Source of the DNA: Odontocerum albicorne
Lineage: Eukaryota > Arthropoda > Insecta > Trichoptera > Odontoceridae
DNA: 64,000 bases
NCBI GenBank assembly: GCA_949825065.1
Contig: OX463845.1
Location: forward strand, 24,654,728 to 24,718,727
Reading direction: 5' to 3'
Below, in pieces: positions 12,101 to 22,525 of the stretch (the first letter of the stretch is position 1; the number at the start of each line of letters is the position of its first letter). Below the pieces are notes generated by a model. The model had not been told where the DNA came from, did not search any database, and saw only the letters and a list, made by a program, of their open reading frames with translations. The translations under genes were made by a program, and so were the position numbers.

Positions 12101-13408
12101 AAAATTGAGTGGATATCTCACACACAACTTGTTTTATTTACATTAAAAAATCGAGCGTCCTTATTGAAAGACCCTGTAGAACACATTTATATGGAAAAAA
12201 ATTCAAAATATGGAATTTCGATTTACGGATAACTTTTCAGAAACATATTTTCCGTAAAGCAAGGAATAGATAGGGGTATAATAAAACAATCTTACACTTT
12301 TTTTTTTTCAATAAGACAAATATATAAGGACCAAAAACGATCTTTGAACTTTTTTACTATTTTTATTAGTGGCCTTTAGTAATAGAGGTAAACGATTTTA
12401 AGGAACACAAGGTGATCAGCCTTACGCTTCCAAGATGTTGATTAATCAATCATGCCTGTGCCACTCCTAAATCTATCTGAACTGGCGATGCTGAAAAGGT
12501 ATGTCCGGGAGACACCATCGTTTTCAGACCCATTAATTGAATTGTCATCATACATGTTGGTAATACTACTGCCCTTGGAAAGATAACAACACTCACAGTT
12601 AGCTAGCAAATGCGACATTACCAGATAAACTCTTTAACCAGACTGGGAATTTTTTTTTCTTCAGGTACCATCGGGAATCGAACCCGAAATCCCCATATGG
12701 AAGACATTGAAGTCAACAAACAAATTATTCTATGTTAATAAATAGTACTACATTTTGAGCGCATCTGAGCATTTAAGATTAAATATATATATACAGTAGA
12801 GCGCCGATTAACCAGGGCTCAATTATCCGTGAGTTGGATTAACCATGGTTCCATGTAGTACAGTAATCTCAAAAAAAAAAAAAACAAATTTCAAACGTGA
12901 AAATTACAAAGCAAAGACCTAAAATTTATGGTTTATATTATATCAATTTACCATCGCTATTAAGTTGGCGGTTTTCCCCGTGTCCACATTGACACGAAAA
13001 CATGGCTTCCCAATGTAATCTCGCAGTATGATACCAGCATTTAGCGGTTGTATCTGTCAAAACATTGAGAAAACTTGTTTGTGTACTCACCTTGCGTAAC
13101 AATATTTATCTAGCATTTTAACTCTTAAAATGTGTAACTCAATAAAAACTTAATTTGGATTAACTATGTTATTCAATTATCCAGGTTCGAGTGTCTACTA
13201 CCACGGATAATCGGCTTTGTACTTTGATTTGACATTGCTGTGGCGAACATTGAGTATTTAATTTGATACTAATATAAAAACAAAACAAAGTTTTTTTTAC
13301 CGCAACAAACCTGTCACGTTCTTGCGCTGAGAGACCTGCGACTATTGTTCTTTCTACACCCCCCAACTGTGATCCGATCAGTTGACCAGACACAACTATG
13401 TAAGGCAT
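6114..13408 (-). CDS. GTP cyclohydrolase I feedback regulatory protein-like (GFRP family), two coding exons
   Basis: Exon 1 is 13408-13301 and exon 2 is 6359-6114 (TAG). The donor reads GCG|gtaaaa, the acceptor is ttacag|GAA, and both are phase 0. The ATG at 13408 is preferred because the protein then begins MPYIVVSGQL, close to the MPY-hydrophobic start of GFRP. Exon 2 contains GRVLQILNRLHDKYGYEVIS and ends its conserved part with MSWTLYRKH, which parallels the IVLDKL..GF.VLS..W.L.K end of GFRP. Known GFRPs are about 84 residues; this one is 117, with a looser middle and an 18-residue Ser/Gln/Pro-rich tail. GFRP binds GTP cyclohydrolase I and mediates tetrahydrobiopterin inhibition and phenylalanine stimulation. 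What I see is the exon pair and the similarity at both ends; the function is inferred. It could be a diverged relative with another role. The 6.94-kb intron is filled by transposons. Confidence 0.6.
6592..6880 (+). mobile_element. Tc1/mariner element, 5' fragment
   Basis: A terminus-like start (ataagtcccgggactaacc at about 6597) is followed by an open frame. From the ATG at 6748 it reads MKKTEFRVLIKHCFLMGK and then NTIQTQRWLEKCYPG, the first helix-turn-helix of a mariner transposase. Homology stops near 6870-6890, where the sequence switches to an opposite-strand mariner. Only the head of this copy is left. Confidence 0.65.
6880..7690 (-). mobile_element. Mariner (irritans-like) transposase remnant, minus strand
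   Basis: From about 7680 down the translation runs through the paired helix-turn-helix region (YFHLKGLSPTNIKAELD), the WVAEFKRGR linker, RRLKVRELANMVGISKSAVH, ARWVPRLLT and FITMDET. The next codon, expected to be Trp, is TGA (7200-7198). The frame then continues as VHHFTPETKEQSKQW and VMASVFWDARGIIFIDYL. After a frameshift comes LFHQDNAPVHTSVV, holding the second catalytic Asp. The C-terminal third with the last Asp is absent because homology ends at about 6890 against another mariner fragment. The element is dead. Confidence 0.8.
7936..8543. repeat. Tandem duplication of the piggyBac left terminus (2 x about 304 bp)
   Basis: Two direct copies start at TTAA 7936 and TTAA 8240. Both share the inverted terminus and about 300 bp of subterminal sequence, with scattered substitutions and small length differences, so the duplication is not very recent. 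It could be a tandem insertion of a short derivative or a transposition-associated duplication. Confidence 0.8.
8827..10527 (-). pseudogene. piggyBac transposase (DDE_Tnp_1_7 type), broken
   Basis: The start ATG is at 10527, giving MAGNIDGDDSDLEF and an acidic N-terminus rich in Glu, Asp and Ser. After frameshifts the core reads ELWISESPFCQSFFTTALS, RDRFIYIYSHIRFDDKE, then FSDKLEPIKWISKMF, SSNITVDERLPNFRENCSF (catalytic Asp in VDE) and GKYGIKIWVAADC (second Asp). Near 9648-9466 follows ITTGIFITSIKLADNLLLKGLTL with GTLRKNKRVI. The end (8880-8827) is SCPNCDNFLHRIKL-stop, a Cys pair like the C-terminal Cys-rich domain of piggyBac transposases. At least three frame breaks are visible, so no intact enzyme is made. 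Confidence 0.8.
11001..12003 (+). pseudogene. Transposase of the interrupted mariner-like element
   Basis: The ATG at 11001 begins MEGYSIEQRVQIIKFYFQNQ, a helix-turn-helix start of the DUF4817 type. The middle (11120-11550) is broken by stops and shifts. From 11554 the C-terminal catalytic half is open: FVWCGFRSVGIIGPYFFQNK, MWFQQDGATCHTAHAT (catalytic Asp) and PPRLCDLTPLDFFLWGYLKS (third acidic residue region), to TAG at 12001. This layout is typical of the large arthropod Tc1/mariner relatives annotated as Tc3-like transposases. It is inactive because of the broken centre. Confidence 0.8.
12650..12715 (-). repeat. tRNA-derived SINE fragment (minus)
   Basis: Read on the minus strand, a box B (gggttcgattcccgatgg) precedes an A-rich spacer and the family tail motif cccagtctggtt. 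It is the same tail as at 3441. Confidence 0.6.
12794..13222. mobile_element. Possible pogo/Tigger-like MITE
   Basis: The left end cagtagagcgccgattaacc at 12794 follows TA. Near 13200 the sequence ggataatcggctttgtact is its imperfect inverted counterpart. Internal phrases (ggattaaccatgg, ggattaactatg, caattatcc) repeat the pogo-type subterminal wording. There is no coding capacity. The right boundary is uncertain. The element lies about 80 bp downstream of exon 1 of the GFRP-like gene, inside its intron. Confidence 0.45.
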
Positions 13409-13462
13409 TTTCAAAATCTAGAATTCAAAAATAATAAATTGAAGTTGATAATATGAAACAGG

Positions 13463-13714
13463 ATGATGTCATTATACTCCAGATCCCTTTTTCATCACAA
13501 AAATATAGTTATTGATTTCAAACTTATTGAAGAAGTGATAGAATTAAAATATTTAGGTGTTGATCTGCTCAGCTACAATGATCTCCACACAGAAATAAAA
13601 GGTAAAATAAATATAGTCACTGCTGTGGTCTGGAATATGAAATTAATGACAATAGATATGATGGTCAAAATATCAACTTGGCCATGGAAGTTGTCAATCT
13701 GCTTTTGGAATTAA
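13463..13714 (+). pseudogene. LINE reverse-transcriptase fragment
   Basis: The frame reads NIVIDFKLIEEVIELKYLGV followed by DLLSYNDLHTEIKGKIN, the post-palm block seen in insect endonuclease/reverse transcriptases. It is short, has no flanking polymerase core, and ends at a stop. Related tail sequence (degenerate YGSEIKAWK) may continue near 14490-14530. Confidence 0.5.
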
Positions 13715-13719
13715 ACAAA

Positions 13720-15700
13720 AATAGTTTCTAATATTTTTACAGTTTGCCATTTTGTATTTCACAAATAGCTAAACCACTAATATATTCTCACAAATTTGTG
13801 ATTAAAAAGACATTCACAATAATTTGATATATGTTATTTTTAAAGGGCACCACTATTATACATAGTTACTTTTCAATCTAACGTAACACAATTAACCAAG
13901 TAAAGGTAGTAACGGTGCTACTTTGCAACTACTCTGATGACAAATAGTGCTACTTATAGTGTGACAGCATTCTTAATAACTTCTATCAATTGCAAACAAA
14001 TAAATCACATAATTGAATTAGTGTTATACGCTACTATACGAGTATCATATTTACATCTATCTATTCACAGAGTCTAAGAGTAATTATAACGAACACAATG
14101 ATCAATTTCATGGTTAACATAGCAAAATGGTAGCACATTTACCTTGCAATTTATATGGCATAAATTAAATGAAATATACAAAAGAAGATCTTCCTTACAA
14201 TAATTACTCAGTCATGCTATTTATCTCAAAACCATAAATAATTAAAGATTATCCAAGGAACATTTAAAACAAAAAATTTGCATTAGTTCGAAACAATTTT
14301 GTACTAATGCGTATTAGAATATGTTGTCCTTTCTGCTTAATGAGAGTTATATAATGAAGTCTCATTTAGCATATTCATTTCTACAAATATACATTATTTA
14401 ACTAATCGCAATAACAATTTTTACTTTTACCTCTATCAATTAAATCATTGGCATGGGACAACATATAAGTACTAACATTGATCTATGGAAGTGAAATAAA
14501 AGCATGGAAAATTAAGGAAAGGAGCTAGAGGTGTTAAGTAGTTGAGAAGAATTTTCGGAGTTATTGCATGATCACTTGGTTTAAAATATGGATGTAGAAC
14601 ATTGAATGTAAATAAAAAAAGCTTTGGGAATATCAATACCAAACCACTTTTAGATTTTAAGAAAAATTCTATGTAGTTATTTCATTATTCATGGTATATG
14701 CTTCTGAGAAACTAATAAGTATATACATTGATTCATTGTATAAACAAAATTAAAAGTCTAATAATACTATATCCAATAGAGGGTTTATATTATTTTTTAA
14801 TTAACTGAATTACCAATTGAGTTTATAAACACTATTTAGAAAGTGTATGGAATATATAAAATCTGAATTTAAAACATTTGACTCTCATATAGTCAACATA
14901 AAATTTATTTGATTAGATTTTTTTCAAAGGATGATTCAACCAACGAGGAATTTGAGATGTCAACACTTAACAAATAAAAACTTGTTTTATTTTAAACAAT
15001 TTAAAAACTTACAGTTTATTTTGAGTACTTTAATAAGTCGCATATCAAGTAATATTAACCAGATATTTAAAATGTTTTGAAATTAAATTGCGAAACTACA
15101 TAAATGAGTTATCCCATCGAAACACAAAACTTTCTTAAGGATACAATATTACATTTTCTGAAATTTAACAATCAACTACTGGATCAAAAACTGTTACATT
15201 TCCATGTTTAATTAATAACTAGTATACTTATGTCGTAATTTATAATTGATACTGTATAGCAAATAATATACACATAAAAATATGACATGATATTAAAAAT
15301 TAGACGCTGCAAACAATTAGCAATTTGATTTTTTGCTGAGACAGAATATTGAAACAAAACACTATTTTGTGATTAATTTTATATTGTTTACAACAAATTT
15401 CGAAAACTTACTTTCGGTCAGGTGATTCCCGAGTCTAGTTTGACAGCTGTCACAGATTTTCTAATTTCAATTTATTCATAAGCCTCACTATGGTATAAAT
15501 GACACGTGAGGAAAAAATGCATTGGAATAAAATGACACAATATTTCTGTGGCAAAAATGTTTTTATCTTTTTTACTCTGGTGAATAGGTGGTTACTTATC
15601 CTGTTTAAAAATATATAAATTTGGTACACAACATTCTTTACTGCGGTTTTATTAAAAAGGTAATGATTTCACTATTGTTATAACAATGGTTATCGTTATA
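13720..15700. other. AT-rich intergenic DNA
   Basis: Apart from a possible LINE tail near 14490-14530, nothing was recognised. Confidence 0.4.
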
Positions 15701-15702
15701 TA

Positions 15703-16203
15703 GGGTCTTTCAAATTAAGCGGTTTTTTAATAATTTTTTTTAACTCTTGAATAAAACACACAATTTGCTTTGATTTCAAAAACTTTTTATTGGTTATTGA
15801 AGTATAATGTATGCCATTTAAACACAGTAAACAATATCCGCCAAATGTCCACCTCTTGCAGTTCCACAGATGTCCACTTTTTTGTCAAAAATTTCGATGA
15901 CATTTTGGCATAATTACGGTTCTAACTCACGCGAATAATTTCGTCCTTCCGCTCAGGAATTAATTGGGGGGCATTCTTATAGACCTGGATTTGACCCCAG
16001 AGAAAATAGTCCAACGGTGTCAGATCACATGATCTTGGTGGTCAATTAACATCACCGTTTCCGGAGATTACAAAAGATACAATAATTCTCAATTTGAACG
16101 CGTTGTTATATTGTATACGACTCCATTTTTATAAATGTCATACATTACACTTCACAAATGTCACAAGACCAAGAATAAAAAAAACGCTCAATTTAAAAGA
16201 CCC
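15703..16203. mobile_element. Nonautonomous Tc1/mariner-like element (501 bp)
   Basis: The left end gggtctttcaaattaagcg and the complement of cgctcaatttaaaagaccc on the right are inverted repeats with two mismatches. TA flanks lie at 15701-15702 and 16204-16205. The interior keeps minus-strand scraps of a transposase C-terminus (DLTPLDYFLW near 16010-15980 and NAPQLIPERKDEII). The termini resemble those at 7883/12176, so this looks like an internally deleted cousin. Confidence 0.75.
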
Positions 16204-16209
16204 TATGTA

Positions 16210-17690
16210 ACCAGAATATGAACAATATCATTGTTTTAATACTTTGTTTATAATCCAATAAGAAAAGAAATAACGAAGTCAATGACAAACGAATAATTGT
16301 TTATGTTTATTATTTTAAGAAAAGTAAATATAACTCAACAAACATGGTCACAATAATCTCAAGGATATCATTTTTTGAACTTTTCATATTCGCATGACAT
16401 TTCAAAGTAAAAAATTCTTAGATTTAACCCATATCTTAAGTTATTCTCTATTGGAGTTGGTTTCTTCTATTTTTTTAAATCGTTCTCTGAAAGTCCGCCC
16501 AGTTGTAAAATTCTCATATGCCGTTCGTGCACATGCCTGTGACATGGAAGCTACCTTTCCTTTATTATCTCCTGTGTGATAGTAATACCTAGGCTCCTTC
16601 AGATATGTAAACTTAATGATTAATTTCTAAGTGAGACTCTAACACACCATCAAATAATGGAGTCCCATTTTTGCAATATTAACTCTGTTTTGCAAGAATT
16701 AACACGATTTAGCATTCATAACCGAAGAGAAGAGTTGATCTTAGAATGACTTAAATGATTTCGGTTTTATTGATGCATTTTCGTCAAAATATATTATATT
16801 TGTTAATCCAAATTTCAGTTACTTAACATTTATTTCAGATTCATATTTGCGGTTAATTTTGCCTTCCAGTTTTCTAGTAACTTTTGTAATTGTTGTTCAT
16901 CACTTGCGGTTAACTTAATGTCGTGTGTAAATAGTTAAGTAAAATATTCAAAGCAAAAAACTATTATTATAAAAAAACAGTTGTTAAATGGTGCCTCGCA
17001 AAGCTTTTCAGAACCTATTGCAGACCAATAATTATTCTGAAAATATTATTTTGAAAATAATTTAAGATAAGTAAATACTCGTATAAATAATTTGACATTT
17101 TTTAAAATCCTATAAGCTCATTTCTGTACATAATATACAAGTTGATAAATTCATAAAAGAAGGACAAATTTTTGTTGGTAATGTAAATAGGGTATGTCTT
17201 TGTTATATGTTCGGTTATTTGTATTCTTTAACTCCCATTTATGTATATTGTATGTAAAATGAGTTTGACAGAATTGGACTTCATTGCAAGAGTTCCTTAG
17301 CTTTTTAAGGAGCTCAAATCCAGCTGCTTCATTGTTTGTTCCGAGATGATGTGTTTTTTTAAATCCACCTTTAGCTGTTTTCATATCCAACTGTTCAAAG
17401 GCTTAAAATTGAACAGAATCAGTATTTCGCTCGTTATTCAACTTAATGGAATGTATATAAATCAGCCTTTATTCTTTTCCATTTTTGGGACATTAGTTTT
17501 ATTAATATAGCAACTCTAAGTTTCGTTTTTCACAAACTTCACTATGTGTACTGTTAAATAGTCAAAGATAATACAAAATAGTTGTCTCTGGTAGATAGCT
17601 GTCATTGGGTATCATATACTTGTTTAGCGAAAATGATAACCTCTGATAACCTTTTTATATAAAGATATTGTGCTTCGATTGTACACATAG
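16210..17690. other. Upstream intergenic DNA of GCSH
   Basis: No gene or complete element was recognised. Sequence just before about 17690 should include the GCSH promoter, but no specific element can be defended. Confidence 0.4.
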
Positions 17691-17749
17691 TGCGTATTGT
17701 GTAATTGAATGAAAGAGTTTGTTCCCGAGTGCTTTTTGAACCTCCAAGG

Positions 17750-17828
17750 GTAAGTTTGTTTAACAGAAGATAAAAATAAAATAGTTTTTTTTATTTACGT
17801 TACTTACTTTTAAATTGTTTATTTACAG
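17750..17828 (+). other. 5'UTR intron of GCSH
   Basis: The donor ccaagg|gtaagt at 17750 and the acceptor tttacag|aata ending at 17828 frame a 79-bp intron, with a T-rich tract before the acceptor. The second exon begins at 17829, 38 bases before the start codon. This is inferred from the splice consensus only. Confidence 0.6.
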
Positions 17829-17866
17829 AATAATTGACACGAATATCGGAATCGAATTATCTAAAG

Positions 17867-18367
17867 ATGACTTTATTGAAAACCGTGTCCTTTTTAAGAT
17901 GTTCTCTCCAATTGTCATCCTGTAATATATCAAAACATATGACCAATTACAAAACCATCCGAAGTATTAGTGTTGGTAGTGTTCTAAGATCTAAGATCAA
18001 ATTTACAGATAAACATGAATGGGTTATACTTGACGGGGAAGTGGGAACTGTCGGTATATCGAATTATGCCCAAGAAGCTTTGGGCGATGTAGTATATGCT
18101 CAGTTGCCTGAACCTAATACGGTTCTCATTGCAAAAGATGAATGTGGAGCTCTAGAGAGTGTCAAAGCTGCGAGCGAATTATATTCACCTCTAAGTGGAA
18201 TTGTGTTAGAAAAGAACAAAGATGTAGAAAAAACACCAGGTTTAATAAACAAGTCTTGTTATGAGAAAGGGTGGTTATTTAAACTGAAACTTTCTAAACT
18301 GAATGAGCTCGAGGAATTAATGAATGAAACACAATATGAGGAATTTCTGAAGAAAGACAGTCACTGA
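17867..18367 (+). CDS. GCSH: Glycine cleavage system H protein, mitochondrial
   Basis: This 166-residue protein is encoded in one exon. The open frame extends 11 codons further upstream but without ATG; the first ATG is at 17867, in the exon after the 5'UTR intron. Residues 1 to about 38 are rich in Ser, Arg and Lys with no acidic residue, as in a mitochondrial presequence. The mature part starts near FTDKHEWV and covers the lipoyl/biotinyl-like fold: [20 protein letters not shown], then [14 protein letters not shown], whose Lys100 is the lipoylation site, and [17 protein letters not shown] near the end. The H protein shuttles the aminomethyl group of glycine between the P, T and L proteins on its lipoyl arm. 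Length and motifs are those of the family and there are no breaks. It appears functional. Confidence 0.96.
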   Translation: MTLLKTVSFLRCSLQLSSCNISKHMTNYKTIRSISVGSVLRSKIKFTDKHEWVILDGEVGTVGISNYAQEALGDVVYAQLPEPNTVLIAKDECGALESVKAASELYSPLSGIVLEKNKDVEKTPGLINKSCYEKGWLFKLKLSKLNELEELMNETQYEEFLKKDSH

Positions 18368-19590
18368 TATTTTTAAATAGATGTTATATAAAATGTGCTA
18401 AAGCTAAAAAAACAGTCATTTTATTGATTAACTATTTTGTTGATTTTATATTAGATGTTTATTAATTTAACTTGTTATTTTTTTCTAATATATTCTGAAA
18501 GTGTATTTTTTTTTAATATAAGTTTCTTAATATATTGATAATTTATCTTTTAATTTATGCGCATAAACCCCATCATAATTTAAAATGAAAAATATATTTA
18601 TCAATAACAATGATAAAAAAAACATAAAAATTAATCAGTCACTTGTAGATAACATTTTGATTTGTTTGAAATAAAAGTAATGATAATTGAAGAATTTATT
18701 ACTTAGTTTATGTTAAAAATAGTAGAATCTTCTTATCAACTATTGACTAAAATAATATTAAGGCCATATATATTTTTTAAATTTTATAATGTTAATCAAA
18801 ATGGTGTATCAGTCAATATATTTTTTGACAAAAGTATTCACACAAAAAAAAATTGAGTCAGCAGTTTGGTTTATGGGAAAACTCTTTTTGAACCATTAAT
18901 TAAATTTTTTTTTACTCGTGTAATAATATTTTCGAATTGCCAATTAACCTACAATGATTTATATGTGTATCATTGCTATCATATTTTTTGAAGTGTGTAT
19001 TTTCAATAATTTCAACTATAAATACAAGTCGAAGTAAAGTTCCATTGCTAATGAAATTCTTTTTGTAGAAATTTTTTTTTATGTTTGTTTTTATGAAAAA
19101 TTGAAGATATATTTTGTTTATTTTATAATTATATGAATGTTGGTTAGAACCTTTATAATGTCGCCTCATCAATAGGAGCATCCATGCCTAACGATTTTTG
19201 ATACTGTAACATCTGTAAATAAATATCTTACTTACATAAATAATATTTTGTCAAATGCAGCTTATTCAGCTATGAATATATCTATATTTGTATTGACACC
19301 TTGATAAGCAACATAATTTATCTAGATATTTTCATTCACTAACTTGATCTTTATTATATTTGCTATTCTTAAAACTAATCAATAATGCAGCTGCCTCATA
19401 TTTTGAATAACAAGTTTTTCGTAAACAATTTTTCACTACTATAGTTCTATATATTTTGTAATTTATTTATTTATATTTTTTAATCATTATCACATATATC
19501 AAAAATTATTTTCATACTATTTTAAAGTTATTAAAAATATGAATATTTTTTTATTACATGAAATTGAGTACAGAAGTCAGTAATTTATAT
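18368..19590. other. GCSH 3' flank, AT-rich
   Basis: The 3'UTR of GCSH begins here. Beyond it no gene is visible; the minus-strand 89-codon frame at 18912-19181 is low-complexity chance coding. Confidence 0.4.
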
Positions 19591-19593
19591 TAA

Positions 19594-19760
19594 ACTAGTT
19601 GCAACCCGTGAAATATTCACAGAAGTAAAACAAATTCTACATTTATGAAAATATATATTCATAAAAGTAAAATTTGTTTATATATATCATTTATACATCG
19701 TCCCCTTTTACACCGGTTCAAAAATTGTTAGCTAGGTATTTAAAATTCGTTCAGTATCAC
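19594..19760 (-). mobile_element. Possible Helitron 3' end (nonautonomous)
   Basis: Read on the minus strand the sequence ends cacgggttgcaactagt, with CTAG followed by T. It shares the cacgggtt..CTAGT form with a plus-strand end near 42444. No 5' end was identified, so the extent is arbitrary. Confidence 0.3.
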
Positions 19761-20540
19761 GGACCCAGCGAGATTCAAATTTTGAATTACTTTCGGAAAG
19801 AATCCAAGTATTCCTCTCTCGCTCTCTAGTATTCAAAATTCAATTCTCGTATTCTTTCTTTGGCGACAACCATCGTATGGTTTTTGGCCTATTTATACTA
19901 TGATAAGATAATGTTTATTTTGAATCTCACTACTGGCCAACAGAACAAATATTTATTTTAGTACTGTTTATTTTTAACATCTCGCACAATAATAAGCTTA
20001 AATTAAAATGTTGTATAAAGTCTTATTTTTCCTTGTAATAGGTTATTTATAATTTCAGCATAAAAATATGCTGATTGCCTTAGCATTATTTTGTATTTTA
20101 TGGTATAACATCTTGTTTTCAATTCATCACATTTTTAACACAAATGTACACTTTCACAAAATGTTTAGTTTTTATACAGGATTCCTGACAAAATGCCAAA
20201 AGATCTGTATTTATTCTAATGTTCTTTTATATTTTTGTTATTTTAAACACATGTTTATTTAATTTTAGATATTTTGTTAGTTAAGATACCTTTTTGTTTG
20301 GTAATTTAAAACTTGCCTAAGTCAATGTTATTTTGTTCAGTTTTATAAAATTTTATTTAAGTATATTGTTTTATTTTACCTTAATACCATATGTAAATTA
20401 GGGATTGACGGAATATTTTAATGCTTATTTTTAAGGACTAATGACCGTTTCATAATACTTACTCTTTGCCTTTCAATATGAAGTCATGGATTTTATTTTT
20501 TCTGGATAAAATAGCAGAAGTTATACCTAATTTATGACAC

Positions 20541-20990
20541 ATGCATCATAGGAATCTCTTTAATATTTACTGTTTTTTGCTCAATGAACGAAAATCTCCC
20601 CCAGTATTTGCTATTCCTTTACTGGTCAATTCGCTACCATGTCAAACTGCCAAACTTCCGCAAGTGATCCTTCCTATATGTCCTCGGTCGTTCAATGCCT
20701 CATGGGTAACATTGAAGTACCTTGTATACACAATTATTGTCATTCATTCTTGCAACGTGCCCTGCCAATTGCCACATTGTCTCACATGACTTCTTTATCA
20801 CAACCTTAACTCATGTTAGCTTTTTGATCCACGTATTTTGGATTTGGGATTTTTCTTGTCAACATGCTAATTTGTATTGTTTAAAGTGTCTGTATTTGTT
20901 TGAGTTTGCTTTCAATGACCATATGTCATTACCGAGAGCACACACTGATCAAATACTTGACTTTTGAGAGTTATGTCATTATCGAAGATG
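20541..20990 (-). pseudogene. LINE ORF2 tail, decayed
   Basis: The minus strand gives WQLAGHVARMNDNNCVYKVL near 20775-20715, the WxGHVARM block of LINE C-terminal tails, followed by a degenerate RPRTYRKDH stretch matching the usual RPRGRPxxRW. Stops interrupt it and no polymerase core is present. Confidence 0.6.
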
Positions 20991-20999
20991 TGTTTCATC

Positions 21000-22520
21000 T
21001 ATACATATGATCTATATGCTAGCTTGGTTCTTCTGTTTATTTATGTAAGTATATTGATTTGAATTTACATATTTCATAAACATGAGAGTAGCGATCACAT
21101 TAATACTAAATAAGCCATAATAAGTCGAAGAAATGGGATAAATAACAAACTTTATATCTTGAATGCTGTCTTTTTTTAACTAAATTTCATTTTATGATTC
21201 GTTTTATTTAAACACAGTGCATAAATTGTGTTTATTGCATCAATTCATAAAAATATTCGAGAAGTAAGTATAGTTTGTCGTTTCTGACTCAATTATTTTT
21301 TTCATTATAACCCATATTACGAAGTTTACATTTTTTGATATGCATTAAGATGTATTGGAAATAGACAAGGTTAAGAAGACAGTTCAAGTTACTTGTTATC
21401 TAATCAACCATGCGGAAGAAACTCAACACTAGGGATAAAGTTTTGTTAATATATTGTTTTCTTGTGATCTTTGTTTATAAAATGTTGGATCATAAAATAA
21501 ACTATACAATTTTGTTACTGATTTTTATTTATTTTTTTTACATACAAATATTCCTTTTTAGCATTTAACAATCCATTTGCGTGAGTTTTTTTTTTTTAAT
21601 TCAATAAATACTTCATGGCTTATGATGAAATTTGGCAGACTGATCAATTTAGAAATCATTAATCTTTGGCAAAGCTCAATTTAGGAGTATTTCACCTTTT
21701 CAATGCTTGATTTGAGTATTTCAACTAAAAAAGTTGACATTTTGTATCAAAAAGTTGACACTTGATGTCGATCAAATTGAAAGTGATGGATAACACATAT
21801 GCATACAATGTATATTTGCAAATCAAATGAACTTTGAATTAAAGGTTATCAACATTTTCATTAAATATCTGTTAGAAGTGTTTTCCAAAATTAGATCCAT
21901 AAAAGATATAGAAATGGGAATGGAGCAGAATGCATCATGAACTGGTCAGTGATCCAATAGTTAGGGTGGTGTATCGGACGTGTGCGTCACCTAAAATATG
22001 ATTGATGTATATTTTCTTGTTTGATATTTTAAAGACGTTTGTTTGATGTACTTGCTGTGTACCGACCGTAATGGAATGTTCCTTATGCGTGGCCTTCGCG
22101 AGAGCTACTATCAAAAGCCGGCCAGCCCATGCATGCAAAAACGTGCGAGATACGTAATATCTCCCAAGCCATGACGGCATGCACGGGCGAAAATAGGCGC
22201 TTACGATGAGCGATTGGCCACACATAAGGAGCGCAAAACGTCAAAAAACACATTCTTAGTTTCACTACAGTCTACTGTGTTTTACTTATGACAAATTCTA
22301 CCTGCTGCTTCGCCGGAAAAACATAAAGTGAGTCGAAATATCAGAGTATCGAGCGGCAGCCATCCACCTATTCTAGTCTGTGTACGGTGCTGTACAGGTG
22401 GTGTCTAAGCTTTGTGTTCAGGATCCAGACATATTAGGGTCAGTCCACAGAAGTTCTACTAAATTAATAAACTCCAAAAACTGAAATTGGTACAATGAAA
22501 AACATATTAGGTGACTGAGA
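21000..22520. other. Gene-free region with a GC-richer island (21950-22420)
   Basis: The first 900 bases are plain AT-rich DNA. At about 21950-22420 composition shifts (for example gccggccagcccatgcatgc, gacggcatgcacgggcg), and open frames of 60 and 96 codons exist on the minus strand without recognisable homology. It may be part of an old mobile element; this is unassigned. Confidence 0.35.
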
Positions 22521-22525
22521 ACATA

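Larger units (their letters stand above)
7883..12176 (+). mobile_element. IS630/Tc1/mariner-superfamily element interrupted by piggyBac
   Basis: Inverted termini are caggtctttcaatagggacg at 7883 and the complement of cgtccttattgaaagaccctg ending at 12176, flanked by TA at 7881-7882 and 12177-12178. They differ by about one or two bases, including a one-base length change. The interior 7936-10946 is a later piggyBac insertion at a TTAA. Without it the element is about 1.28 kb, which is normal for the superfamily. A nonautonomous relative with similar termini sits at 15703-16203. Confidence 0.85.

Noticed and set aside
17834..17866. N-terminal extension of GCSH by 11 codons
   Set aside because: The extended frame begins with TTG, not ATG, and lies in the probable 5'UTR after the splice acceptor; the ATG at 17867 is the first usable start.
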